64,000 nt of DNA. It comes from Mediterraneibacter hominis (GTDB taxonomy: Bacteria; Bacillota; Clostridia; Lachnospirales; Lachnospiraceae). Position numbers and translations under genes: made by a program. The stretch is taken from the NCBI RefSeq assembly GCF_014287475.1, contig NZ_JACOPF010000001.1, forward strand, positions 1,674,001-1,738,000. The letters run 5' to 3'. A model generated the notes under the pieces. That model ran no database searches. It saw only the letters and a program-made list of their open reading frames with translations, and had not been told where the DNA came from. Of this stretch, positions 9,002 through 16,921 are shown in pieces. How positions within the stretch are numbered: position 1 is the stretch's first letter; every line of letters begins with the position of its first letter.

Positions 9002-9915
9002 ATCTGCGCCTCCATCCTATCTCTCATTTTCAAAAATCCTACAGTTACCAACGTCATAATTACTACAAATACAATCGCCAGAGCCGCAGAATATCCTGCG
9101 TCAAAAAATTTCAGTCCCTGCTTATAAATATAGTTCGGAAGCATTTCTGTAGCATTTCCTGGACCGCCGTTTGTCATAACATACACTGTGTCAAATACTT
9201 TAAATGCATCTACAAAGCGCAGCATCACAACAATAGTAAGAAGCGGGGCTATGTAAGGAAGTACAATTTTCCGGAAGATTACACCGTTAGACGCTCCGTC
9301 CACACTTGCTGCTTCCAGGCTGTCCTGAGGCAGCGCTTTTAGTCCTGCTGCGCAGATAATCGTCACCCATGGAGCCAGCTGCCACACATTGACCAAGATA
9401 ACCGCTATCATCGCCGTTTTCGTGCTGCTTAACCAGGTAATGCTTGGTATTCCCAGAAAGCTTAAAAGATAGTTGATAACTCCCGTTGTAGAATCCAGCA
9501 TCATGCGCCAGAGAGTACCGACAGCTACAGGAGCCATAATCATTGGGATCAAGAAGATCGAAGTGATAATTCTCGCCCACATTTTATCTGAGCAAAGCGC
9601 CATAGCAACAAAAAGTCCCACCAATACCTCCAGTGTCACAGAAACTACCGCAAATAATAATGTATTTAATGTACTGACATGGAGCGCTTCATCTGTAAGC
9701 ATTCTGATATAGTTCGAAAGTCCTACAAATTCCGGAACCGCATTGGGGAGATTCAGCTTCATCTTAAAAAAGCTCAAATATACTGAATAAAGTAATGGGA
9801 GCAGCGCCGTTACTCCCAGAAAAATCATTGTCGGAGTCAAAAAAAGCCAGGATGCCGCTTTATCACTTTTGCTTTTTCTGATATTCTTCTGCACATGTTT
9901 TTTCCTGTTTGCCAT
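8998..9915 (-). CDS. ABC sugar transporter permease, MalF type
   Basis: This 305-residue CUT1 permease opens with a basic stretch MANRKKHVQKNIRKSKS followed by a membrane segment (WLFLTPTMIFLGVTALLPLL). The EAA motif is DSLEAASVDGASNGVIFRKI. The start was put at the second in-frame ATG because GGAAGAAAGG lies just upstream of it; a start six codons earlier has no ribosome site and directly abuts a 24-bp palindrome. It is the second gene of the operon after the binding protein. Confidence 0.93.
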   Translation of the reverse strand: MANRKKHVQKNIRKSKSDKAASWLFLTPTMIFLGVTALLPLLYSVYLSFFKMKLNLPNAVPEFVGLSNYIRMLTDEALHVSTLNTLLFAVVSVTLEVLVGLFVAMALCSDKMWARIITSIFLIPMIMAPVAVGTLWRMMLDSTTGVINYLLSFLGIPSITWLSSTKTAMIAVILVNVWQLAPWVTIICAAGLKALPQDSLEAASVDGASNGVIFRKIVLPYIAPLLTIVVMLRFVDAFKVFDTVYVMTNGGPGNATEMLPNYIYKQGLKFFDAGYSAALAIVFVVIMTLVTVGFLKMRDRMEAQI

Positions 9916-9934
9916 ACCTTTCTTCCTTTCCATA

Positions 9935-9958
9935 CAGGGCTGTCATATGACAGCCCTG
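9935..9958. other. Perfect 24-bp palindrome between binding-protein and permease genes
   Basis: The sequence CAGGGCTGTCATATGACAGCCCTG is fully self-complementary. It lies 13 bp beyond the stop codon of the binding-protein gene and just before the permease ribosome site. There is no T-tract on the minus strand, so it is more likely an mRNA-stabilising or processing hairpin that keeps binding-protein mRNA in excess than a terminator. Confidence 0.75.
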
Positions 9959-9971
9959 CTCTGAATCTCTT

Positions 9972-11276
9972 TTAAAGATTATAGTTCTTCGTTCCTTCCT
10001 CCGGCGGCGCGTTCTTCAATGCTGCCTCCATGCCCTCTTCCATTTTTGAAACCGCTTCTTCCAACTCAATCTGTCCGGACATATATTGGCTCACTACTGT
10101 ATTTAACATTGTATCTACCTCTGTAGATGCCGGAATTCTCCACCACATATTTGCAGTATCAAGCGCTTCTCTTACTGTATCCATATATGTACCTTTGATG
10201 CCGTCCTGTTCCCAGAATGCTTCCCGTGGTGAGAGAATACCATATTCTTCGTAAAATTGATTTTGTTTTTCTTCGCTTGTATACATCTTTATCCATTCCC
10301 ATGCAAGCTCCTGATTTTTAGATGCCGCCGGAATAGATACATCCCAGGCACTCAGAAGTGTTGTTCCTGTCTCATCATGTGGAATTACATCAAGCGCCCA
10401 TTTTCCTACAACCTTTGACTGACTTTCATCATCCGCCGCCTGTGTCAGTCCCAGTGTTGGCCAAGTCTCGCATATCGCCGCATTTCCGTCGAGGAATGCC
10501 TTGATAGATTCTTCTGTTCCCCATGACAAAATCGATGGATCTGCGTAATCCTGAATTTCCTTCAAATGTTTCAGGGCCTCTCTCGTCGCGTCGGAATCAA
10601 TCGTTACATTCCAGTCCTCATCTGCCCAGGCGCCTCCCATAGACCACAGTACATAGTCAAATGTACCTCCAAGCTGACCGGTTGTTGCGGATACGGATAT
10701 ACCATACATACCTTCTTCTTTATTTGTCAAAGATTTCGCCACTTCCCGATATTCCTCCCATGTATCTGGAATCCCTTCAGGCAAAAGGTCTGTACGATAA
10801 GCAAAGAGCTGCGGAGTACATGCATTCGGTATTCCTGTCGTCACTCCCTGCCATACACCACAGTTTTCAAGCACTTTTTCAATAAAAACATCTGTGCTGT
10901 AATCATCCTTATCCATAAATTCCTGAAGATCTGTCATATATGGTGCAAATTCCCCGTCCCACTGGCTTGCTACATCTATGACATCATAGGAGCCCGTACC
11001 ACTTGTCAGATCCAGTAATGCTTTTTCATGTAATGTTGCATATGGAAAGTCTACAACCTCCACAGCAGCTCCCGTCTGTTCTTCAAACTCATCTACCATG
11101 CTATTTGCCGCATCTGCATATACACCTGACATATACAGTACGGTAAGCTTTTCTCCAGCATATGGCTTATCTCCATCTGCACTGGACGACTTTTTCTCTT
11201 CACCGCCCCCGCAGCCCGCCAGCATGCCAGCCGCTAAAGACATACACAAAAGTACACTTACCATTTTCTTTTTCAT
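9972..11276 (-). CDS. Extracellular sugar-binding lipoprotein of CUT1 ABC transporter
   Basis: This 434-residue protein has a lipoprotein signal: basic MKKKM, a hydrophobic core and the lipobox LAGC, with Cys22 as the lipidated residue. The mature domain starts KLTVLYMSGVYADAANSMVDEF and matches family 1 solute-binding proteins. The gene is first in the operon, behind a promoter with palindromic operators, and a hairpin follows it. The presence of nanE and a ROK kinase in the same operon makes sialic acid or ManNAc the likely ligand, but maltose- or N-glycan-type sugars cannot be ruled out from sequence. Confidence 0.92.
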   Translation of the reverse strand: MKKKMVSVLLCMSLAAGMLAGCGGGEEKKSSSADGDKPYAGEKLTVLYMSGVYADAANSMVDEFEEQTGAAVEVVDFPYATLHEKALLDLTSGTGSYDVIDVASQWDGEFAPYMTDLQEFMDKDDYSTDVFIEKVLENCGVWQGVTTGIPNACTPQLFAYRTDLLPEGIPDTWEEYREVAKSLTNKEEGMYGISVSATTGQLGGTFDYVLWSMGGAWADEDWNVTIDSDATREALKHLKEIQDYADPSILSWGTEESIKAFLDGNAAICETWPTLGLTQAADDESQSKVVGKWALDVIPHDETGTTLLSAWDVSIPAASKNQELAWEWIKMYTSEEKQNQFYEEYGILSPREAFWEQDGIKGTYMDTVREALDTANMWWRIPASTEVDTMLNTVVSQYMSGQIELEEAVSKMEEGMEAALKNAPPEEGTKNYNL

Positions 11277-11312
11277 TTCTACACATCCTCCTTTATAAAA
11301 TTTTACGTCAGA

Positions 11313-11374
11313 ATATTTTTTGAAAATTTTTTCTTTTTTATCAAATTATAATTTGATAAATTTTCAAAAAATAT
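11313..11374. promoter_or_regulatory. Nested palindromic operators in the sialic acid operon leader
   Basis: Outer 17-bp arms at 11313-11329 and 11358-11374 are perfectly complementary (ATATTTTTTGAAAATTT). They enclose a 20-bp perfect palindrome at 11339-11358 (TATCAAATTATAATTTGATA). They sit just downstream of the operon promoter. A likely reader is the RpiR-family regulator encoded divergently at 11640. The rest of the 11277-11639 interval is AT-rich and holds only the two promoters. Confidence 0.65.
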
Positions 11375-11387
11375 TTTTTCTGAAATA

Positions 11388-11416
11388 AGATTATCATTTT
11401 TATTTTCAGTTGTCAA
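11388..11416 (-). promoter_or_regulatory. Promoter of the sialic acid/ManNAc operon
   Basis: On the minus strand TTGACA (11411-11416) and TAATCT (11388-11393) are 17 bp apart. Transcription would begin about seven bases beyond the -10 and run straight into the nested palindromes at 11313-11374. Confidence 0.75.
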
Positions 11417-11586
11417 CACGTATTTTGTGTGTTTTTTATATTTTATCAGTTGATTTATGATTTAAATTATGATATTTTTACAATAAATAAAAAAAGAATT
11501 TTTTTCTTTTTTATTCTATTTTATTTAATTAATGACATTTAATCGGTCTGTACGTATCCTCTTTTTTCTTCTTAGTTCCGGTTAAA

Positions 11587-11616
11587 TTGACAGTCATTTT
11601 TCCCCTATGTTACAAT
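11587..11616 (+). promoter_or_regulatory. Promoter of the RpiR regulator gene
   Basis: TTGACA (11587-11592) and TACAAT (11611-11616) are 18 bp apart on the plus strand. An upstream in-frame ATG at 11607 lies inside this promoter, which supports the downstream start at 11640 for the regulator. Confidence 0.7.
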
Positions 11617-11639
11617 GTAAAGAAAAGCGAGGTGTCTCT

Positions 11640-12497
11640 ATGGCTACAACTACCCTGATGACGGAAATCACAAGCAGATATTCAAAAATGACCAAGGCTG
11701 AAAAAAAAGTTGCGGATTTTGTTCTTTCCTCTCCCCAGGCTGCGCTGAACGCCACAATCACAGATTTGTCCAGGCTCTGCCACGTAGGTGAGACCAGTGT
11801 ATTCCGTTTCTGCCGTACCTTATCTCTCAAGGGATACCAAGATTTCAAGCTTTCTCTTGCACTTAGTACATCCAGTCCTGAAACCAGCTTTAAAAAAGAG
11901 ACAATCGATGTCGCTGCTACTCCAAATTGCCGCGAAACTGCTGCAAACGTAAAGCGTGCATATATTCTCGCCCTTGAACAGACCTTCGAGACTTTAAACT
12001 TCAGTTCAGTTTCCCGAGCTGTAAATTTGATTTTGAGTGCACGCACAATCAATCTCTTTGGATTTGGCGGTTCAGGCACCAGTGCAAACGAAGCAAAAAA
12101 CAAGTTTATGAAAATTCTTCCTAACTTCATTTATAATTCAGATGCTCATATACAACTGACACAGGCAGCATTATTATCTCCGGAAGATATCGCTATTATT
12201 TTCTGCAATTCCGGCATTACGAAGGACTGTATTGAAATTGCACACATTTGTCATTCCTCCAAAGTTCCTGTTATTTTTATCACTCAGTTTTTAAAAACTC
12301 CTGCCGCACAGTATTCAGACGTCCTGCTTTTATGCGGCGCAAATGAAGGCCCAATGGAAGGAGGTTCCATCGCAAATAAAACTGCACAGTTATTTTTAGT
12401 TGACATTCTTTATGCAGAAGTCTATAAAAAATTAGGAAATCGTGCGATTGAAAACAAAAAGAAAACCTCTCGCGTGATAACAGAAAAAATGATGTGA
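11640..12497 (+). CDS. RpiR family transcriptional regulator (MurR/NanR-like)
   Basis: This 285-residue regulator has an N-terminal RpiR-type helix-turn-helix domain (about residues 1-77: SKMTKAEKKVADFVLSSP, then ITDLSRLCHVGETSVFRFC). A C-terminal SIS sugar-phosphate-binding domain follows (INLFGFGGSGTSANEAKNKF, then IAIIFCNSGITKDC). SIS domains of this family bind phosphosugars such as ManNAc-6-P or MurNAc-6-P. It is divergent from the sialic acid operon, with operator-like palindromes between, so it is the likely regulator of that operon. The start was placed at ATG 11640, eight bases after AGGTG, since the earlier ATG falls in the promoter. Confidence 0.92.
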   Translation: MATTTLMTEITSRYSKMTKAEKKVADFVLSSPQAALNATITDLSRLCHVGETSVFRFCRTLSLKGYQDFKLSLALSTSSPETSFKKETIDVAATPNCRETAANVKRAYILALEQTFETLNFSSVSRAVNLILSARTINLFGFGGSGTSANEAKNKFMKILPNFIYNSDAHIQLTQAALLSPEDIAIIFCNSGITKDCIEIAHICHSSKVPVIFITQFLKTPAAQYSDVLLLCGANEGPMEGGSIANKTAQLFLVDILYAEVYKKLGNRAIENKKKTSRVITEKMM

Positions 12498-12503
12498 GTT
12501 GAA

Positions 12504-12867
12504 TATAAAATTAACGAAGCAACAAGCAGTGCGAAAAGAAGCGCAGCGGAATTGAGCTGGCACTGTGGAAGGTGGTAAAGAATGGTACGCAAAAAGAGAA
12601 GGCAGCGCAACGCAGGTCAGGGCTCCACTTAAAATTCCCTGCTTATGCACTGCTTTCTCTTTTTGCTTACGTTCTTCCCCAATTAAATTCACATTTCAGA
12701 CAGAACAGAACCGGCTTCACGCTGCTACAGACTTCTAGCCAGAAGTTTTTCCTTCGTCTACAGGGAAGTGGTGCCCTAATAAAAGAAACCGGCTTCATGT
12801 TGTTATAGCCCTCTAATTAGAAGTATCTATACTACTTCCGATTGGAAATGCATAGCAACGTAAAGCC
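12504..12867. repeat. Composite repeat cluster between the RpiR gene and truA
   Basis: This gene-free stretch is built of repeats. Bases 12504-12539 match 49-84 in reverse. A hairpin pairs 12589-12605 with 12650-12666 (CAAAAAGAGAA core). Three copies of a roughly 35-bp motif lie at 12712-12746 and 12790-12824 (plus) and 12834-12867 (minus), the last two facing each other as a hairpin. The same motif is at 12-46. No coding sequence was recognised. From 12868 to 12998 I see nothing identifiable. Confidence 0.65.
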
Positions 12868-12998
12868 TTTTTTCGCCTGGAACTATAAACCTAAGCTGCG
12901 AAAGTGTGAGTGTGAAAGAGATACTTTGCGTGAGTGAGGAATTCCGGCGAAGCCCTGACGAACGTTGCAATACACTCCCTCTTGCGCGATCGTTTTAG

Positions 12999-13745
12999 TC
13001 AGCTTCCACTGTGATAGGTTATTTCTTTTAAAATGAGTCCCTGCGGAGGCGCAGTCCCCCCCGCTGCCTGCCTATCCTGCGCCTTAAGTATCTCTTCTAC
13101 CTTTTGGGGAGTATAATATCCTCTCCCTACGCGCAGAAGCGTTCCGACAATGATCCGCACCATATTATAGAGAAACCCGTTTCCTCTGATGCGGATAATC
13201 CATTCACATTCGTTTTGCTCTATTGTAAGTTCATAGATTCTGCGCACTGTATTTTCAACATTTGTCCGCACATTACAAAAGCTGGCAAAGTCATGCTCAC
13301 CGATCAGATAGGCTGCTGCCTGCCGCATTTTGTCTAAATTCAGCTTATATGATACAAAACAGGTCGTAAGTCTCCGAGTCGGATCTGGAACCTCTGCATT
13401 CCATATGTGGTATTCATACGTTTTCTCACAGTCGCAGTACCGCGGATGCCAGTCTGCCGGTACTTCCTCTGACTTGACTATCACAATATCCTCTGGAAGT
13501 TTTTGATTCACAGCGTACGCGATCCTTACAGGAGGAATACTGGTGTCTGTATCAAATACCGCTACATTGCCTAATGCATGTACGCCAGAATCTGTCCTGC
13601 TGGCTCCAATTACCCGTATATCTTCTTTTAAAACATGCGACAGCCTTTTATTGAGCACTTCTTCTATCGTAATTCCATTTGGCTGTATCTGCCATCCACA
13701 ATAGTTTGTCCCGTCATACGCAACGGTCAATTTAATTCTTTTCAT
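12999..13745 (-). CDS. truA: tRNA pseudouridine synthase A
   Basis: This 248-residue enzyme isomerises uridines 38-40 of the tRNA anticodon arm. Family motifs are AYDGTNYCGWQIQPNG at the N-terminus, the catalytic Asp in GASRTDSGVHALGNVA, and the C-terminal GNGFLYNMVRIIVGTLL. Length matches TruA. It is next to an ECF cluster further downstream, and truA commonly accompanies ecfA/ecfT in Firmicutes, but here a LysR operon intervenes. Confidence 0.95.
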   Translation of the reverse strand: MKRIKLTVAYDGTNYCGWQIQPNGITIEEVLNKRLSHVLKEDIRVIGASRTDSGVHALGNVAVFDTDTSIPPVRIAYAVNQKLPEDIVIVKSEEVPADWHPRYCDCEKTYEYHIWNAEVPDPTRRLTTCFVSYKLNLDKMRQAAAYLIGEHDFASFCNVRTNVENTVRRIYELTIEQNECEWIIRIRGNGFLYNMVRIIVGTLLRVGRGYYTPQKVEEILKAQDRQAAGGTAPPQGLILKEITYHSGS

Positions 13746-13763
13746 ACCGTTTCCTTTCGCCTT

Positions 13764-14657
13764 CTATTCTGTAATTGCTATTTCCTTTTTTAACACTGTC
13801 AAAAATTTTTCAGCAGCTTTAGAAAACACCTGCTGTTTTTTCCAGACAATGTCTAACTGTGATTCTAACCGCGGTGTAAGAGGTTTGAAACATAAGTTAC
13901 TGCTTTCTGATGTATTCACCAGCTTGTCCAGGCATAATGCATACCCAAATCCCTCATCAACCATAAGAGAAGCATTATAGACTAGATTATATGTAGCAAC
14001 AATATTGAATTGTTCATAATTTTGTCCACTCCAACCAGATATTTCATTGCGTACTAACGCCTGTCTGGAAGTAATAAGGGGAATTTCCTTTAAATCCTCC
14101 GGTACAATTTTTTCTTTTTTCGCGTAAGGACTGTCTTTTCTCATAAGAAGCCCCCAGCAATCTCTCACCGGCAGCTTAATGTAATTATACTTTTCTATAT
14201 CGGCAGGTTCTATCAAAATCCCAAAATCAAGTACCCCTTTATCCAATTTTTCTGTTACGTCATCCGCGTTTCCACTAAACAGATGATACCGAATATGAGG
14301 ATACATTTTTTGTAGATTTTGGGCAGCTTTGGCAATCAAACGCATAGCGTCTGTCTCTCCGCCGCCAATGTAAATATCCCCGTTAATCATCTCATCTGCC
14401 GCAACAAGCTCTGATTCCGTTTTGTCAACCAAGGCAATAATTTCCTCTGCGCGTTTACGCAATAGCATCCCTTCATTCGTTAAAGTAATTTTGTGGTTGC
14501 GCCTTCCGCGGTTTAAGAGCCTCACTCCCAGCTCCTCTTCTAATTCCATAAGCTGCCGCGAAAGTGTCGGCTGCGTAATATGCAGATATTGGGCTGCCTT
14601 AGAGATACTTTCTTCTCTTGACACAGCAAGAAAATACCGTAAGATACGAACTTCCAT
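13764..14657 (-). CDS. LysR family transcriptional regulator
   Basis: This 297-residue LysR regulator has an N-terminal winged helix (MEVRILRYFLAVSREESISK, followed by AAQYLHITQPTLSRQLMELE) and a C-terminal type 2 periplasmic-binding-like effector domain starting near residue 92 (GDIYIGGGET). The start was placed at ATG 14657, preceded by a purine-rich GGGGATAGG; a longer frame would overlap the promoter. It is divergent from a three-gene operon, and a 25-bp inverted repeat lies over its own -35 region, so it probably controls itself and that operon. The effector is unknown. Confidence 0.93.
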   Translation of the reverse strand: MEVRILRYFLAVSREESISKAAQYLHITQPTLSRQLMELEEELGVRLLNRGRRNHKITLTNEGMLLRKRAEEIIALVDKTESELVAADEMINGDIYIGGGETDAMRLIAKAAQNLQKMYPHIRYHLFSGNADDVTEKLDKGVLDFGILIEPADIEKYNYIKLPVRDCWGLLMRKDSPYAKKEKIVPEDLKEIPLITSRQALVRNEISGWSGQNYEQFNIVATYNLVYNASLMVDEGFGYALCLDKLVNTSESSNLCFKPLTPRLESQLDIVWKKQQVFSKAAEKFLTVLKKEIAITE

Positions 14658-14687
14658 ATATCCTATCCCCTTATTTTTACTAGTGAA

Positions 14688-14725
14688 ATTATACGTTTTA
14701 ATTATATGCCTGTCAAGCATATAAT
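14688..14725 (-). promoter_or_regulatory. LysR promoter with candidate LysR operator
   Basis: TTGACA (14711-14716) and TATAAT (14688-14693) are 17 bp apart on the minus strand. The -35 lies inside a perfect inverted repeat with arms ATTATATGC (14701-14709) and GCATATAAT (14717-14725). The palindrome is in the right place for autorepression and for activation of the divergent operon. Confidence 0.75.
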
Positions 14726-14743
14726 CTTATTTTATATAGGTAT

Positions 14744-14772
14744 TTGATACTTTTACAGACAGATTATATACT
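14744..14772 (+). promoter_or_regulatory. Promoter of the acetyltransferase operon
   Basis: TTGATA (14744-14749) and TATACT (14767-14772) are separated by 17 bp, 32 bp before the acetyltransferase start. The weak -35 fits an activator-dependent promoter next to the LysR palindrome. Confidence 0.65.
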
Positions 14773-14804
14773 ATAAAGAAATCAGATACATAAGGAGAAA
14801 TTAT

Positions 14805-15386
14805 ATGGATTTAAATGATTTTTTAGAACATCTGAATTGTGGAAAATCGGTGATTGGCAATTCAGAGCTGCACGAGTTTATGCACAAGGTCAGCAGCGAA
14901 GCAATGCAGATTACCTCCCGATTAAATGGATGTTACCATGAACCGGAAGAAATAAGAGCCCTGTTTTCAGAGCTGATTGGAAAACCAGTTGACCCGTCTT
15001 TCCGATTATTTCCGCCGTTTTATTCTGATTGCGGGAAAAATATCACAGTCGGCAAAAATGTTTTTATCAATTCAGGATGCCATTTTCAAGACCAGGGAGG
15101 CATCACGATTGGAGACGGCACATTGATTGGTCACTGTGTTGTACTTGCAACATTAAATCACGATTTCTCACCGTCCAAACGGGGCACTTTGCACCCAGCT
15201 CCCATCGTTATTGGTAAAAATGTCTGGATAGGGGCAAACGCAACGATTGTTCCAGGCGTAACGATTGGGAATGGTTCCATTATTGCCGCAGGCGCAGTTG
15301 TTGCAAAAGATGTGCCAGAAAATGTTGTTGTAGGCGGAGTACCCGCCAAAATAATAAAAACAGTTGTTACGGAGGATCTGCAATGA
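14805..15386 (+). CDS. Hexapeptide-repeat O-acetyltransferase (maltose/galactoside acetyltransferase type)
   Basis: This 193-residue acyltransferase has an N-terminal maltose-acetyltransferase-like helical part followed by a left-handed beta helix from about residue 70. Hexapeptide turns include [41 protein letters not shown] and [12 protein letters not shown]. The catalytic His lies in ATLNHDF. It would transfer acetyl from acetyl-CoA to a sugar or other hydroxyl acceptor; the acceptor is unknown. AAGGAG precedes the ATG. The stop overlaps the start of the next gene by 4 bp, so this is the first gene of a LysR-linked operon. Confidence 0.9.
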   Translation: MDLNDFLEHLNCGKSVIGNSELHEFMHKVSSEAMQITSRLNGCYHEPEEIRALFSELIGKPVDPSFRLFPPFYSDCGKNITVGKNVFINSGCHFQDQGGITIGDGTLIGHCVVLATLNHDFSPSKRGTLHPAPIVIGKNVWIGANATIVPGVTIGNGSIIAAGAVVAKDVPENVVVGGVPAKIIKTVVTEDLQ

Positions 15387-15925
15387 GTAAAAAGGTATTG
15401 ATTATTTCTACCAGTCCCAGAAAAAATGGAAATTCTGAAATTTTAGCAGATGCATTTACACGTGGAGCAAAAGAGGCAGGAAATATCGTAGAAAAAATTT
15501 CTCTATATGATAAAACAATCGGTTTTTGTAAAGGATGTCTTTCCTGTCAAAAAACACAGCGTTGTATTATCCGCGATGATGTAAATGAGATTATTAAGAA
15601 AATGTTTTTGGCCGATGTAATCGTATTTGCTACGCCTGTCTATTTTTATGAAATGTGCGGACAGATGAAAACTCTGCTTGACCGTTCTAATCCACTCTTT
15701 CCATCTAACTATATGTTTAGAGATCTATACCTGTTAGCTACTGCCGCGGACACTGAAGAAACTGCTATGGACGGAGTTATCAAGGGATTACAGGGCTGGA
15801 TCGATTGTTTTGAAAAAGTCCGCCTTGCCGGAACCATCTTCGCCGGCGGCGTTGGAGCAATCAGAGAAATCAAAGGACACACAGCATTAAAAAATGCCTA
15901 TGATATGGGCAGGAAGATCCGCTAA
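15383..15925 (+). CDS. Flavodoxin-like NAD(P)H-dependent FMN reductase
   Basis: This 180-residue protein has the NADPH-dependent FMN reductase fold. The FMN phosphate loop is [12 protein letters not shown] near the N-terminus. [19 protein letters not shown] segment resembles the iron-sulfur flavoprotein group, with Cys residues near positions 49, 52 and 55. [20 protein letters not shown] is a classic flavodoxin-fold block. Iron-sulfur binding is possible but not certain. It lies between an acetyltransferase and an alpha/beta hydrolase and is co-transcribed with both. A role in reducing a small organic compound or quinone fits, but the substrate is unknown. Confidence 0.88.
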   Translation: MSKKVLIISTSPRKNGNSEILADAFTRGAKEAGNIVEKISLYDKTIGFCKGCLSCQKTQRCIIRDDVNEIIKKMFLADVIVFATPVYFYEMCGQMKTLLDRSNPLFPSNYMFRDLYLLATAADTEETAMDGVIKGLQGWIDCFEKVRLAGTIFAGGVGAIREIKGHTALKNAYDMGRKIR

Positions 15926-15939
15926 GGAGGAAATGAAAA

Positions 15940-16911
15940 ATGAACGAACATTTAAAGCTAGTCGAACAATGGGACAAAACCTTCCCAATAAGCAATAAGG
16001 TCCATCACCATAAAGCAACATTCCACAATCGCTATGGCATCACTTTAGCAGCCGATTTATATGCCCCAAAGGATATAAAAGGAACATTACCTGCTATTGC
16101 TGTCTGCGGTCCGTTTGGGGCGGTAAAGGAGCAGGCTGCCGGACTGTATGCACAGGAAATGGCGGAAAGAGGATTTTTTACAATCGCTTTCGATCCGTCC
16201 TTCACCGGAGAAAGCGGCGGTTCTCCCCGATATATGGCTTCACCGGACATCAATACAGAGGACTTCCAGGCGGCAGTAGATTTTCTGTCTGTTCAAGAAA
16301 ATGTGAACCCCGAAAAAATCGGTCTTATCGGTATATGCGGCTGGGGCGGAATGGCATTAAACGCAGCCGCAATCGACACACGTGTTAAAGCAACCGCCAC
16401 TATAACTATGTACGATATGAGTCGGGTAAATGCGAATGGATATTTCGATACAGAAGATAGCGAAGCGGCTCGCTATAAAAAGAAAAAGACATGGAATACG
16501 CAGAGGAGTATCGACTATAAAAACGGGGAGTATGCAAGAGGAGGCGGAGTTGTCGACCCCTTGCCGGAGGATGCGCCATTTTTTGTGAAAGACTATTACG
16601 ATTATTATAAAACAAGCAGAGGGTATCACGAACGCTCGCTTAATTCTAATGACGGCTGGAATATAACAGGCACAATGTCTTTTATGAATATGCCCATCTT
16701 ACAGTATGCAAGCGAAATCCGCAGTGCAGTGCTTATTGTGCATGGCGAGAAAGCGCACTCGTGCTATTTCAGCAAAGATGCTTTCTCGAAACTAAAAGGG
16801 CATAATAAAGAACTACTGTTGATTCCAAATGCTGTTCATACAGATTTATACGACCGGACAGACATAATTCCATTTGACACGCTGACCACCTTTTTTCAGA
16901 AGTGGCTGTAA
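15940..16911 (+). CDS. Alpha/beta hydrolase with altered nucleophile elbow
   Basis: This 323-residue cytoplasmic protein of the dienelactone hydrolase/YcjY-like alpha/beta hydrolase group has an oxyanion-side block AIAVCGPFGAVKEQ, a late VLIVHGEKAHSCYF region and a terminal His in PNAVHTDLYD. At the nucleophile elbow it reads GICGWGG (residues 131-137). Related proteins usually carry Ser where Trp135 stands; Cys133 could be an alternative nucleophile. It follows the flavodoxin-like gene by 14 bp with an AAGGAGG ribosome site. The reaction is not assigned. Confidence 0.85.
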   Translation: MNEHLKLVEQWDKTFPISNKVHHHKATFHNRYGITLAADLYAPKDIKGTLPAIAVCGPFGAVKEQAAGLYAQEMAERGFFTIAFDPSFTGESGGSPRYMASPDINTEDFQAAVDFLSVQENVNPEKIGLIGICGWGGMALNAAAIDTRVKATATITMYDMSRVNANGYFDTEDSEAARYKKKKTWNTQRSIDYKNGEYARGGGVVDPLPEDAPFFVKDYYDYYKTSRGYHERSLNSNDGWNITGTMSFMNMPILQYASEIRSAVLIVHGEKAHSCYFSKDAFSKLKGHNKELLLIPNAVHTDLYDRTDIIPFDTLTTFFQKWL

Positions 16912-16921
16912 CGCGCACCTG

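Noticed and set aside
9916..9933. Earlier start for the MalF-type permease
   Set aside because: No ribosome site lies before it and it abuts the 24-bp palindrome; the next ATG has GGAAGAAAGG upstream.
12504..12998. Hidden small gene between the RpiR gene and truA
   Set aside because: The frames there are made of repeat sequence on both strands, without ribosome sites.
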